From contig NC_085891.1 in NCBI RefSeq assembly GCF_035222375.1, positions 2,294,001 to 2,358,000 on the forward strand: a DNA stretch of 64,000 bases. Reading direction: 5' to 3'. A program made the translations under genes and the position numbers. This DNA comes from Podospora pseudocomata. Taxonomy: Eukaryota > Ascomycota > Sordariomycetes > Sordariales > Podosporaceae. Positions 35,998 through 47,292 of this stretch are shown piece by piece (the first letter of the stretch is position 1; the number at the start of each line of letters is the position of its first letter). Under the pieces are notes generated by a model. The model made no database searches and was not told the DNA's origin. It worked only from the letters and a program-made list of their open reading frames with translations.

Positions 35998-38900
35998 ATG
36001 CCACCACCCCAACCAACCCCGAAAAAAGCGGTTCCCGCCCCCGATTACAAGACGCTCAAATCCCAATGGGACGCCGCCAAGCGCAAAAAGGATGCGGAAG
36101 ATGCGACCAAAAAAGCCGTCAAAGACCAAGCCGTCACCGCCGTAGAACCCAACAACACGGACGAGATCAAGCTCCGCGAACTCCGACGAGCAGCCCTCGA
36201 AGGTCGCCGCAAAAAGGCGTACCAATCCCGCTGGGCATGGACGGCCGGGTTCTGGGTCTGGATGCTAGCCATCCACCTCGTCGGGCTGGGGTACTTCACC
36301 AGCGGCTTCCTCCTCACAAGACTGCAACTGGACGATAAATCCCTTTGCGACGTCTCTCCCGCAGGCCAAGAAGGGGGGATCTTGCCAGCCTGGCCAGGAA
36401 AGGGGACCCCAGAAGGAGGATGCTGGCACCCCAAGACCTTCGACAAGGCAGTGGTGGTGTTGATTGACGCGTTGAGATACGACTTTACCGTTCCCGTGGA
36501 CGACAACGCCGAGTTTCACAACCGGTTCCCGTTCATGTACGAGACTGCTGTTCGGGAGCCGAACAAGGCTTTTTTGCGGCCGTTTATTGCCGATCCGCCC
36601 ACGAGTACGCTGCAGAGGTTGAAGGGGTTGACGACGGGGACGCTGCCTACTTTTATTGATGTGGGGAGCAGCTTTTCGGGGACGGCGGTGGAGGAGGATA
36701 ATTTGCTGGGGCAGCTGAGGGGGGCCGGGAAGAGGGTGGTGCACTTGGGGGATGACACTTGGGAGAGTCTTTTTCCGGGGTATTTTGAGGGGAATCTGAG
36801 CAGGCCGTATGATAGTTTTAATGTGTGGGATCTGCACACGGTGGATGAGGGGGTTATTGAGCATATCTTTCCGCTGATGGAGGAGGGGAGGAAGGGGGAG
36901 TGGGATGTGGTGATTGGGCATTTGTTGGGGGTGGATCATGCGGGACATCGGTATGGGCCTGAGCATCCCGAGATGGGGAGGAAGTTGAGGCAGATGGATG
37001 GGTTTGTGAGGGATCTGGCGGGGAAGATTGACGAGAGGACGGTGTTGATTGTGATGGGGGATCACGGGATGGATAGTAAGGGGGATCATGGGGGGGAGAG
37101 CGATGATGAGGTGCAGGCGGCGCTTTGGATGTACTCGCCAAAGGGGGGTTTTGGGAGGACGAAGCCTGAGTTTGCGGTCCCGCCGGCTACGGCGGTGGAG
37201 AGGCCGGTGAACCAGATTGATTTAGTGCCGACTTTGGCGCTGATGATGGGTATTCCTATTCCTTTCAATAATTTGGGGCGTCCTATCGAGGAGGTCTTTG
37301 CTGGTCCTCGCGGCAATTCTTGGAATAATTTGGCTGCGGCTGAAAGGGTTGCGGCTGCTGGTGTCAAGCGGTATCAGGCCTCCTATTTTGCTGCCAGAGG
37401 CATGGCTGAGGAACCTGCTTCTACCCCTGGCTCGCCGGCTGATCTTTGGGACAAGGCTGAGGGTCTGGTTTCCAAGGGCAACTGGGTTGCTGTCTATACT
37501 GCTTTTGCCGAGTACCAAAGGGAGACTCTGGCTCGCTGCAAGAGCCTTTGGGCGCAGTTCAATATCAAGAACATGATTCTTGGAATCGCCGTCATGGGAT
37601 TTGGTGTTCTTACCCTGCTAGTCTACGTCTCCAAGGGAGCCGAGGATGATGAGGCTGTTGATGACCCTGAGCTGGACGATGCTGAAAAGAGCCTGGAGAT
37701 TATGGGCGTCATTCCTGACTCGGAGCTGCCGTTGGAGAATGTTCTCGAAAGAAAACTTGTTGCTGCTGCTTTCCTTGGCGCAGTTCCGGGCCTTATTGGC
37801 GGCGCTCTCCATGCTTACCTCAAGGGCACGGGCGACTATTACCGCGGTGCTGCCATGGCCGCCCTCACCAGCATTGCCACTGTCGGTGTGTCGCTCTACG
37901 AAATCAAGGAGACCCTCCGGACTCTGGTTCCATCCACAATTTGGGGGTGGATGGCAGCAGTGTTCACTCTCAGCCAGTCTATCGGCTTCGCTTCCAACTC
38001 GTACACAATCTGGGAGGACTCTATTCTGCTCTTCTTCATCACCACCTTTGGCTTCGTCACAGCCCTCTCCGCCGTGCGAATCCAGTCCCTTGCCGACCGC
38101 TACATGGCCATCTACCACTCGGTCCTCTTCGTGGTCCTCGGCCGCCTTGCCTCCGCCTCCAAGCTCTGCCGCGAAGAGCAAATGCCCTACTGCACATCAA
38201 CCTACTACGCCTCCTCCACCTCGTCAACCTCTGCCCTCTGGCAGCTCGCCATCCCCTTCGCGGTGAGCCTGATCCTTCCCACAATCATCAAAGCCTACCT
38301 CCAACCCACCCGCTCCTACGAGGGCCTAGCCCCAGCCTGGATCGGGTACGTCTTCCGCACGGGTCTCTTCATGTCAGCCCTTTACTGGCTCCTCGACTCA
38401 GCCGACAACGGGAACTGGATCTCTGGCCTGCCCGAAAAAAAGCTCAAAAACCTCTCCGTCTACACCGCCCAGATGGTCCTCGGCCTGGCCTTTGTAGCAG
38501 GAACAACAGCATTCATGTGGGCGCCCCCCTGCGTGAGCATCGTCACTTCAGCCTCGAAATCAACACCCACCCGGGCACAGGTCGCGATCTTGGGCTACGG
38601 CAACGCGCACGGGGCACGGTACCTCCTTCTCCCGCTCAACTTCCTCGTCTCCCTAATTCTCCTCTCCAAACCCATGGGCGGCGGCGCGTTGGCCATTCTA
38701 TTCTGGCAGATCCTCTCCCTCGTTGAAATCCTTGACTCGAACTCTTTGTCTGCAACCCCGATCGGACCAGTCATGCTCGCAATCCTGGGCTCGTTTCACT
38801 TTTTCAAGACGGGCCATCAGGCTGTGCTGTCGACCATTCAATGGGACTCCGCGTTCATCCCCCTTTTTTCCGTCCGCTACCCTTGGTCACCCTTGGCAGT

Positions 38901-39234
38901 GGCGATGAACACCTTTGCGGCACAGATTCTCGCCACGGTTTGCGTCCCCCTCTTGGTGCTTTGGAAGGCGTCACCCAAGAAGAAGGGTGCGCTGGCGGAG
39001 ACGAGCAAAAAGCTGGGGGCGTTTGTCGGTTTTTTCGCGGTGGAGGGGTGGATGAGTATGATGTGGGCGGGGCATTTGAGGAGGCATCTGATGCTTTATC
39101 GGGTGTTTATGCCGAGGTTTGCGACGGCGGGGGTGGTGTTGATTGTGGTGGACTTGGTGGCGTTGGGGGTGAGTTTGTTGGGGTTGAGGGGGAATACGGT
39201 GGCGATTGGGGAGGTTTTTGGGTGGGCTGAGTAA
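35998..39234 (+). CDS. GPI13: GPI ethanolamine phosphate transferase 3 (Gpi13/PIG-O)
   Basis: ER membrane enzyme that adds phosphoethanolamine to the third mannose of the GPI anchor precursor, the group that later links to protein. Single exon, 1078 residues, normal family length. An N-terminal basic coiled segment precedes a membrane helix (about 78-105). The lumenal alkaline-phosphatase-type domain shows AVVVLIDALRYDF, TLPTFIDVGSSF, LGVDHAGHRYGPEHPEM and VLIVMGDHGMDSKGDHGG, which supply metal ligands and the catalytic Thr region. More than ten hydrophobic segments fill the C-terminal half. Codon choice changes abruptly along the gene: C-ending to about 36530, G/T-ending from 36540 to 37250, mixed, C-ending from 37900 to 38950, then G-ending to the stop. 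A (GA)n array begins about 12 bases after the stop. Confidence 0.96.
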   Translation: MPPPQPTPKKAVPAPDYKTLKSQWDAAKRKKDAEDATKKAVKDQAVTAVEPNNTDEIKLRELRRAALEGRRKKAYQSRWAWTAGFWVWMLAIHLVGLGYFTSGFLLTRLQLDDKSLCDVSPAGQEGGILPAWPGKGTPEGGCWHPKTFDKAVVVLIDALRYDFTVPVDDNAEFHNRFPFMYETAVREPNKAFLRPFIADPPTSTLQRLKGLTTGTLPTFIDVGSSFSGTAVEEDNLLGQLRGAGKRVVHLGDDTWESLFPGYFEGNLSRPYDSFNVWDLHTVDEGVIEHIFPLMEEGRKGEWDVVIGHLLGVDHAGHRYGPEHPEMGRKLRQMDGFVRDLAGKIDERTVLIVMGDHGMDSKGDHGGESDDEVQAALWMYSPKGGFGRTKPEFAVPPATAVERPVNQIDLVPTLALMMGIPIPFNNLGRPIEEVFAGPRGNSWNNLAAAERVAAAGVKRYQASYFAARGMAEEPASTPGSPADLWDKAEGLVSKGNWVAVYTAFAEYQRETLARCKSLWAQFNIKNMILGIAVMGFGVLTLLVYVSKGAEDDEAVDDPELDDAEKSLEIMGVIPDSELPLENVLERKLVAAAFLGAVPGLIGGALHAYLKGTGDYYRGAAMAALTSIATVGVSLYEIKETLRTLVPSTIWGWMAAVFTLSQSIGFASNSYTIWEDSILLFFITTFGFVTALSAVRIQSLADRYMAIYHSVLFVVLGRLASASKLCREEQMPYCTSTYYASSTSSTSALWQLAIPFAVSLILPTIIKAYLQPTRSYEGLAPAWIGYVFRTGLFMSALYWLLDSADNGNWISGLPEKKLKNLSVYTAQMVLGLAFVAGTTAFMWAPPCVSIVTSASKSTPTRAQVAILGYGNAHGARYLLLPLNFLVSLILLSKPMGGGALAILFWQILSLVEILDSNSLSATPIGPVMLAILGSFHFFKTGHQAVLSTIQWDSAFIPLFSVRYPWSPLAVAMNTFAAQILATVCVPLLVLWKASPKKKGALAETSKKLGAFVGFFAVEGWMSMMWAGHLRRHLMLYRVFMPRFATAGVVLIVVDLVALGVSLLGLRGNTVAIGEVFGWAE

Positions 39235-39775
<541 letters not shown>

Positions 39776-41155
39776 CTAAGCAAACCACGAATAATCCACC
39801 CTCCGCAGCGCCAACCCTCTTGAATAATTCGGCGTGTTATAAGCACACCTCATTCCCCAACCTCATACGCAAACATGGTCGCGCCCCAGTTGAAGCCACA
39901 AGCCGTGATACTCCCCCCGGGAGACGGATACGATATCAGGCTAGTTTTCTTAGTCACATTCCAAACCATAACCTGTCCATCCTGACCTGCCGTTGCCATC
40001 ACGATCCTCGCCGTCGAGCCATTTTGATGGGCAATATAATTGGCAAAGGCAAGGTCATTGACGGCGTACACGTTCGTCACTTTGCTTGATTCTTTCGACA
40101 CTTCACGATGGTACTTGAACGAGAAAGTCACTCCTGACCTAAAAGCGAATAAGACAAGGTCCGGTTAGTAAAAGGCGTAGAGCGAAGCCAGGGGGCCGAA
40201 CGAGGGGGGTATACTTCATCGGGTTAGGTTGGGTAGCTCCAAAAGTTACCCTTCCGCCAATACCTCCCACCGCCCGGTATTGACCACCGTGTTTGACAGC
40301 TATGCATCTGATTTGTTGGTCCACAAGAGGCGACTCAATGATCATCGTGGGTCTTATGGCACTGCTCTGTGTCATCTTTCCCAGGTTGAAGATGTGGATC
40401 TTGTTGTCTGCTGTCCCCGCGGCGAGGGTCGTACCGGACCCATCCATGGCCCATACACGGTTGGTGAGGTTGACGGTGGCGATGGGGTTGGGTTGCCGCT
40501 TGTCCCAGAACCGAAGTGTCTTGTCCCATGACCCAGAAACAAGCAGACCGGTCGAATTCCCGGCGCAGGGAAGGTCCACCCAACGGACGGTCCTCACAGG
40601 GGCTTGGTGACCGGAAAGTGTCATAGTTTGACCTGGCGCGTTGAGATCCATGATGTGGACTTTTCCGTCGGTCGAGGCACCGGCAATCATGTTCCCTTCC
40701 TGTTGGGGTCCAGGTTAGCGGATGTGGACAGTACAGTGTTGTGTGGTACATGCCTGTTTAAATCACCAGTTTATATATGTTCACGCACATTTGCATCCTC
40801 CACGTATCACCATCAACATCCGTGGATGTTCCTCGCATCCTCCTAGTCGGTCCTCGATAATCTCGATCCGGTCGAGTGGGCGAATAGATGCATCACCTCA
40901 CTCATCAAAAACTTACCTGGTTGAAATCGCAATCGAGAAAAGGGTGGGTTGTTGTTCATGGCGGTGACAGGGCGGATGGAACCTGTGCCGCCGGCGACGT
41001 TTGTTGCATCGTAGATATACACTCTGCCGTCCCAAGCAGAGGCGGCCACATGGTCTGCCTTGGGAGGCCATCGGAGGGCGCTGACGGTGTCCTCGGGCCC
41101 TGGAGGGGAAGCAATATCGGTCCAAGGTTCCGATGTTTGGTTTTGGGGCGGCCAT
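39776..41155 (-). pseudogene. RAE1/GLE2-like WD40 repeat gene with three apparent frameshifts
   Basis: Encodes a WD40 propeller of the Rae1/Gle2 (nuclear pore mRNA export) and Bub3 type: DTVSALRWPPKADHVAASAW, GHQAPVRTVRWV, VSGSWDKTLRFWDKRQPNPI and YPSPGGSITACGFN are clear. Two introns are well formed (junctions 40691/40910 region and 40139-40214 with TACTAAC branch site). Frame is lost three times. From the only ATG (41155, MAAPKPNIGTL) one extra base near 41122 is needed to reach the WD frame. One extra T in TTTT (40938-40941) separates RPVTAMNNNP from the expected DCDFNQ just before the donor. A missing base near 39855-39863 cuts off the C-terminal GWGMRCAYNTPNYSRGLALR. Neighbouring genes read cleanly, so a decayed or decaying gene is likelier than poor assembly, but sequencing indels remain possible. 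Divergence from usual Rae1 suggests a paralogue. Confidence 0.7.
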
Positions 41156-42541
41156 TGTGTTGGTAATGAGGTTGATCATGTATGCCGAGTAGTTGTTGTT
41201 GAATGCTAGATGAACGTTGCAGGATGATTAATTCTTGAGAGGGTTGGTGGAAGGTTATTATTATAGACAGAGTTTGCGCAAGCAAAAGCCAAAAGGGGGC
41301 AGGATTCCACTGAGGCTTTCCATTGGAACTTTGGGTAGGAGCAATGGGACCTGGGATTCATCTTGACCGCCAAAAGGACTGTTGCCTGCTGACTCTTGAA
41401 AAGCCTAAAAGCTGGCTACATCACCCCTTCTACCCTTTCTCTTCTCTCTTATATTTCACCTTTAGCCAATTGTCCCTATTTGTTGGCCATGTCTGCTAGG
41501 TGCTGGCCACAAGTGATAGAGCCAGCCTTTGTTATCTCGTCATGAAGGAAGATGGTCTGGTAAAACTGTGGTTTTTATAAAATCGTCAAGACCTCAATAT
41601 AATGTCATCAAGCCGTGACCGTGTATCCCCTCGTGTCTGTTCGCGCAACTTACAAACACGACACCACGTGACCTCTCTATGGCGGAATTCCACTCGTCAG
41701 TGACAGCATGCCAAGAGATGCTTCTCCCTCAGTTGCTCCATTACTGACCTCCTGAGAAGCGCAGCCAATGAGCGATGTGCCTATCTTATTCTTTCTTTTC
41801 CAACCTCTCACACTCACTCAGCATCTGGTTGATCGCCATTGCATGGCTCAAAGGCGATTAACCCAATGTTCTGCATCCATATTTTTATTTTTTGGTGGGA
41901 TACTATTTTCATTTTACATTGCAAGACGTTTGTGTTTGAGGAATAAGTCGAACTTGTAATAGTTAGTGTGAATCCGGAGCTTGTGTCATTGAACGAGATA
42001 CCTAGATACCTTTGGCCAGATATCTCCTGCGACCATATAAGATGTTTTAAATCCTCTCAAAATCATCACTTGCATCTGGTTGATTGGCCCTCTTGGTAGC
42101 TTAACGGCTACCACATGACCATCAATCAAATGTAAGAAATCCCTTTTTGTTCTTCCCCCATTGAAGACAAAATACCAAGACGCGCGAGTTCGAAAGTAAC
42201 TCGGCCGTTCTCTATTCTTTTTCTTCTTTCTTCAACGTTGCTTTCCTATAACCAGCAATGATGCACAACTATTACACACACCTCTGTCCCTTTCTTCCAC
42301 TTACCTTTTTTCACACTCAACAACAAGGTCAATGTTTGTTCAAAATCTTGAATTCACTTGATCTACCTCCCCTCTCCCACACCCCATGTAAATGCAAAAC
42401 CCTCAGATGCTGCCTACCCAACAAACAAATCCAACCCATACCCAAGCCAAACGCCACGCCCATTTCCCCCTCTCGAGAGAACCAGAAGATCCTGCCCCTG
42501 ACCACCAAAACAACGCCATCAAAATGCAGAGATACGACCCC
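41156..42541. other. Intergenic, no gene seen
   Basis: Mixed composition. Contains a tRNA A-box-like word TAGCTTAACGG (about 42097) and a B-box-like word GAGTTCGAAAG (about 42187), but no cloverleaf can be folded from them. No coding sequence is supported. Confidence 0.45.
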
Positions 42542-44180
42542 TTAGACCACCAGCAAAACTCCCACCATACTCGCCACCAACCACACCACCCCAACCCCCA
42601 AACCCCTCTTATTCCCAGCACTTATCCCCCCCAAACCATTCGGCCCATCCAACCCCTCCGTCGCCTTGGTCGGATTCTCCACCCTCGTCGCCCCCGGCAC
42701 CCCCCCCTCCCCCTTCCCTATCTCCTCAACCCTCGTCCCCGTACTGTTAAACCTCGTCGCCGCCAACGAAATCTCGTTATTCTCCAAGTCATAAACCACA
42801 TACGCACTCCTCAAAAACGTATCCCCCAGCACATTCGTCCCCTCCCCCGCCGGCGCAATCCCAAACAGGCACGCCTCCGTCCCGTCACTAAAAACCGGCC
42901 TCCTCCCCGAGCTCGTCACAAGGTCGAGCACAAGCTCATCCATCCCCACATTGATCGTCGGCTCCGTAAACGTAAACGACAAAACAGCAGTCTCATTGTC
43001 GGCAAGCGAGCAAGGAACATACGCCGCGTTAGCCTCAGGATCGTACTGCGCGTCGACAAGGTCGAAAATATCTTGCACCATCCGGTCGGGGAGGTACGTC
43101 AAGCTGCTGCCGGTATCCAATAGCACAGCCAAGGCGAGATCGCCGCCTACCTGCGCCGAGCCGAGCTCGACTTTCGTCAACGTGATCATAAACTCGGCAT
43201 ACACCCCCGCCTCGGATTCCACCGGGAGGGACATCAACGGGGGAACAAACTTTTCCGTGTCGACACCGCCAAACAGAATATTCCCCGTGTCAGCATCGAG
43301 GTCGTTCAGCCACAGGGAATAAGCGTTTGTTTGGATCAGCCCGTCGGCCACCATTTGCGCGGGGAGGTTGTTGTAAGGTCTCATTCCTGCCCTGCCGACT
43401 TGGACTTCGTTGATCGGGTACCCTATCCCGAGGATGCCCTGGGCGTTGTTGGACGAGTATCCTATGCCAAACTGCAACCTGTCCAGCGTGGCATCGCCAA
43501 AGGTGACGGTGTCGGAAACGTAATCCCCCGAGGCGCCGGAGCCGTCGACGTAGGAGATGTTGAACCAGGAGCCGATGTACTCGTACGTGCTTGAGCCGTT
43601 GGCCGAGTAAGTGCCGGCGTATTTACAGGGCGCCGAGGACTGGGTGCATAGGGAGGAGGATGGGGTGTTGACCCAGAGGTCGGACGAGCCGGTGTCGAGG
43701 TGTAGACGGAGGGATTTTGGTGGGGTGCCGATTGTGCCGTTGATGAAGTAGAGGGTTTCCTAGAAACGTGTAAGTGTTTACCATCCTGACACATTATTCG
43801 AGGCCAGAAAAAAAAGAAGAAAAAAGGAAGAAAAAAGGAAAAAACAAGAAAAGAAAAAAAAAGAAAAAAGGAAAAAAAAGAAAAGAAAAAAAGAAAAAAA
43901 AAAGAAAAAAAAACAAAAAAAAAAAGAAAAAAAAACAAAAAAAAAAGGAACGTACCTGATTGTCCAAACCGACCTCCATGCTCCCTCTCTTTCTTAGCTG
44001 ATCTCGATGTAATGGGTTCTTCGGCGTCCTCCTCTGAATATCCATCCCCACAACCCTCGGTCCACTTCCATCTCTTCGTTGTTGTTGTTGTGTTGGCGTC
44101 GTCGGTGGCAAAGAGAGAGCGTCTATCGTCTGACCCGCAAGCGAGGCTGCAACAACCAAAAGAGGAGTGGCTGTCTTCAT
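42542..44180 (-). CDS. Secreted GPI-anchored aspartyl protease (pepsin family A1, yapsin/OpsB-like)
   Basis: Exons 43956-44180 and 42542-43759 give 480 residues. The first 22 or so residues (MKTATPLLVVAASLAGQTID) form a signal peptide, followed by a propeptide with dibasic sites (RR, KR) suited to Kex2 cleavage. Both catalytic motifs are present: LHLDTGSSDLWV and AVLLDTGSSLTYL. The C-terminus ends in a Gly/Asn-rich linker and a hydrophobic tail (VGVVWLVASMVGVLLVV), the pattern of a GPI-attachment signal, so the enzyme probably sits at the plasma membrane or wall. It is about as long as fungal yapsin-like proteases. The intron is long for this locus (196 nt) and about 140 nt of it is almost only T and C on the sense strand. 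Codons are G-ending near the 3' end and C-ending earlier. Confidence 0.92.
43808..43947. repeat. Homopurine/homopyrimidine tract within the protease intron
   Basis: About 140 bases of A with scattered G on the plus strand (T and some C on the transcribed sense strand), interrupted by very few C or T. It lies just after the intron donor, not next to the acceptor where a polypyrimidine tract is expected. Confidence 0.85.
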
Positions 44181-46475
44181 CCTTCCGTTGCTCTCGAAAA
44201 GAAAATGAGTGTATGGTCTCGAGTATAAAAATGTAGTCGAACAACCAACGACACAAACAAACCCAACAATCTCTTCCAAGAAACCGCTTATTGCAGTAGT
44301 TGCTATAATGGCAGCATGAGGTACAACTTCTCCAAAAAAAAAAAAAAAATCCAAAAAGAAATCCAAAAAAAAAAAAACCAAAGAGTGAGTGACTATATGT
44401 AAGCCCCCCTTCGTCAAGGTCCCCTGTCTCTCCTTAGGTCCCGAGTGGTTGGTAAGGGCAGCAGGATAGCAGCCGGCGAACAGACGTTCAGAAAAAGAGC
44501 AAAAAGCGCAAACCCGTTTGTGCTCGGCAACCGCAAGGACCTAAAAAGGTAATAAGAGCAAACTCCTCCTTCCCAAGAACGCGACGTGCGGCAGTGTAGG
44601 TAGCTCGTAGACGTAGGCCAAGGCCCGAGCCGGCGCGACTTGTTCTTTGCGTTCTTGGTGTCGAAGAGGGAGGGGGGCCGAGTGGCAACTACCTTGCCTG
44701 CTAAGGTAGGTAAATGTGCCAAAAACAGAAAGAAGAGAAAAGTTTAAAATAAAATTGCCCGCAAGAGGGCGAGGGGTCAAAGAAAAGGAAGGGACGAAGG
44801 GAAGAGAAAGAAAGGAAAGAAGGAAGGAGCGAGGCCCAAGCCCGAACTAGCGAACCATACACAACTGGGAAAAGAAGACAGAAAGAGAAGAGGTTCCGGA
44901 GATGGAACCGAACTCGTTCATCAGTCACTTGTCCAATTCATCATTGATCATCCCTCCCAGAGTCCCAGAGGAGCCGGGAACCGGGGGCCCGGTTTGGCTT
45001 GAGAGAGGGGGCGGGTGAGATGCATTGCGTGCCATCTCTTTCACTCGCCTTGGCTCTCTCTTCACCGTTCAGACTGAAACGATGGGCAGAGACCAGGCAA
45101 AGTTGAGGATCTGGCGGACCAGGATCATGACGGATGCCAATGTCCATATCGGGGTCATTGATCTTTGGCAGCTTCTCCTTCCTTCTGTCGTTGAAGATCT
45201 GCGACATTGCGACCCAGGAAAATATTTAGCGTCGATGTTAGCATGTCTCGCTACTGAGCCCTTCAGCCCTATGCTGATTGGCTTTCCGATATCTTCACCC
45301 GTTTGTCCCGTTGAGGAGATAATCGTCAAGAAGGGCCGACATTCCAATCATGAGGAAACAAAGGGTATTGTCAAGTGTACGCGCGGCCAGTTCCATCGCA
45401 ATTCCTTGGAGATGGACCCCGGATTCCCAAGTCTGTGGAGAAGAGGTGTGGTAGAGGCCGTTTTGGGTAGCCGGGCTATCCCGTGCCCCTCACGTCTTCG
45501 TCATCATACTAGTGAGCAGCCGGATCGTCCGGATGGGCTGTTCCTGGGAAGCTTTCAACGACGTGGGGAAGCAGATGAAACGTCGACCAGATCTGATACA
45601 GCCCATCTGTGCGCAATGCGCTGCGTGGGTGTGGTTGCGTGGACATCAGGGTCATAGCTGACTGTGAAAGATATAAAAGCGCGTTCAGGCCATCTCCATA
45701 CTAGTCTCCGAGGGAACTGGGTGATTGGAAATGCTCTGCTTTGGCTCAGCAATCGAGATATAAAAAGCGCTCCTTGAGGATAGAGTTGGGGCTAATACCC
45801 ATGGTGTTGTTTCTGCTGGTATTAGCGGCCGTTGTTGAATTGTCCGGGGAAGCCTGAAGATTTATTGTGGGGCATCAAATGCTGGGTAGGTAAACTTCAC
45901 TCACTTACACCCCCTCTCATACCATACATAAAAGAATCTTGCGCAACCCAACCCCCAATTCCCAACCCCGACAGCTTGCCTCTCGTCTCACATCGGACAT
46001 TTCTGTCGGCTGTCAAAATGCCATTCCTGACACGCCAATCACATCCCCCATATATATCCCCAACCGCAGCTCCTTCCGCCCGCAAGACATCGCCAAGCAA
46101 CATGAACTCGTCAGCTGCTCTCTTCCGCGGCCTGTGCGACCCAAAGAACCTCCACGTTGGAACACACGTAGAGATTGGAGGAAGGAAACCCTTTTATTGT
46201 GCTGCCTAGATGCTTCGCAAAGTTGATGCTCAGCTGGGAAGAAGTAGCTACGGAGAGGTAGGTAAGCTGGTATTAATAGCAAGAGGAGAGAGCTGGTTTT
46301 GCCTTTGAGCCATTGCGGTTGTCCATCATCAATTAATCTTTGTACATGACAGACAAGATTAAAGCTATCACGATATCCCCAACTCCAACGAACCTCAAAT
46401 CCCACATCTCTCTCTCTCTCTCTCTCTCTCTCCCGCTAAAGACTACCTGCTACAACGAGGACGACAACAGCAAAC
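44181..46475. other. Divergent intergenic region between protease and V-ATPase proteolipid genes
   Basis: Contains two A runs near 44333-44376, a purine-rich stretch 44700-44900 and a (TC)n run at 46407-46432 that probably belongs to the proteolipid 5' UTR. The open frame 45025-45657 (210 codons, plus) shows no recognisable feature. No gene is called. Confidence 0.4.
46407..46432. repeat. (TC)n microsatellite
   Basis: About thirteen TC copies roughly 45 bases before the V-ATPase proteolipid start codon, probably in the 5' UTR. Confidence 0.9.
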
Positions 46476-47111
46476 ATGGACGAAGCACACTACAGAGACC
46501 TCGATCGATGGTACTCTTCCCTTCTCCTCTCCCCAATACACACCTAACTAACCTCCATCCGTCAACAGCCCAGACTACTCCGTCAGCCTCCCCCTCCTAA
46601 AAAAAAAAAGAAATAAAAAAAAGAAAAACACCCCCTGATTACCCTCTAGCCCTTCTTCGGAGCCATAGGCTGCGCCCTCTCCATAATCCTCACCGTCTTC
46701 GGCGCCTCCTACGGCACCGCCAAGTCCTCTGCCGGGCTCTTCTCCTCCGGCGTCCTCCGCCCCGACCGCGTCATGCAAAACACCCTCCCCTCCATCATGT
46801 CCCAAATCCTCTCCATCTACGGCCTCGTGATCTCAGTCATCATATCCTCCTCCCTGACCGAGTCCGTCCCCCTCTTCACCTCGTTCCTCCACCTAGCCGC
46901 CGGCCTCTCCGTCGGCCTCTGCGGTCTCGCCGCCGGCTTCTCCATCGGCATCGTCGGCGACGCGGGCATCCGGGCGTCTACCCAGCAGCCTAGGCTCTAC
47001 ACCGGCATGGTCCTCATCCTCATCTTTGCTGAGGTGTTGGGGTTGTATGGCGTTATTGTTAGTATCCTCATGATCACTAGGAGTAGGGAGGGGAGGGCTT
47101 GTTTGGAGTAA
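46476..47111 (+). CDS. V-ATPase proteolipid subunit c-like protein (divergent Vma3-type)
   Basis: Membrane rotor subunit of the vacuolar proton pump. Exons 46476-46510, 46569-46581 and 46650-47111 encode 169 residues. The middle exon is only 13 nt, and joining it restores the conserved [13 protein letters not shown] start (family CPxYxPFFGAMGC). Four membrane helices follow, with [30 protein letters not shown] and the essential proton-carrying Glu (Glu144) in [16 protein letters not shown]. Compared with typical Vma3, which hardly varies between fungi, loops and helix 2 are strongly changed ([19 protein letters not shown]) and the N- and C-termini are extended. It is closer to Vma3 (c) than to Vma11 (c'), so it is probably an extra paralogue. 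The second intron uses the unusual donor GTCAGC and is A-rich. Confidence 0.87.
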
Positions 47112-47292
47112 GAACACCATCAAGGCTTTTGAGCAGAGTGGGAGAGACGAGAACGGTCGGTGTTTGATAAATCGAGGGTATCAACGTTTCGCTCTCTGCT
47201 TTCTACGTCATATAAATTCCATCTTGGTCTCATCACACCTCACTCGGGTTGTTAAAAATACGCTCACCACCCTGACATCATAACCCCCCCCT

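Noticed and set aside
42090-42215. tRNA or SINE candidate (A-box and B-box-like words about 90 bases apart)
   Set aside because: The D-arm and T-arm stems do not pair, and no acceptor stem or anticodon arm can be formed.
45025-45657. 210-codon plus-strand open frame
   Set aside because: No recognisable domain or typical codon use, and shorter frames overlap it on the other strand.
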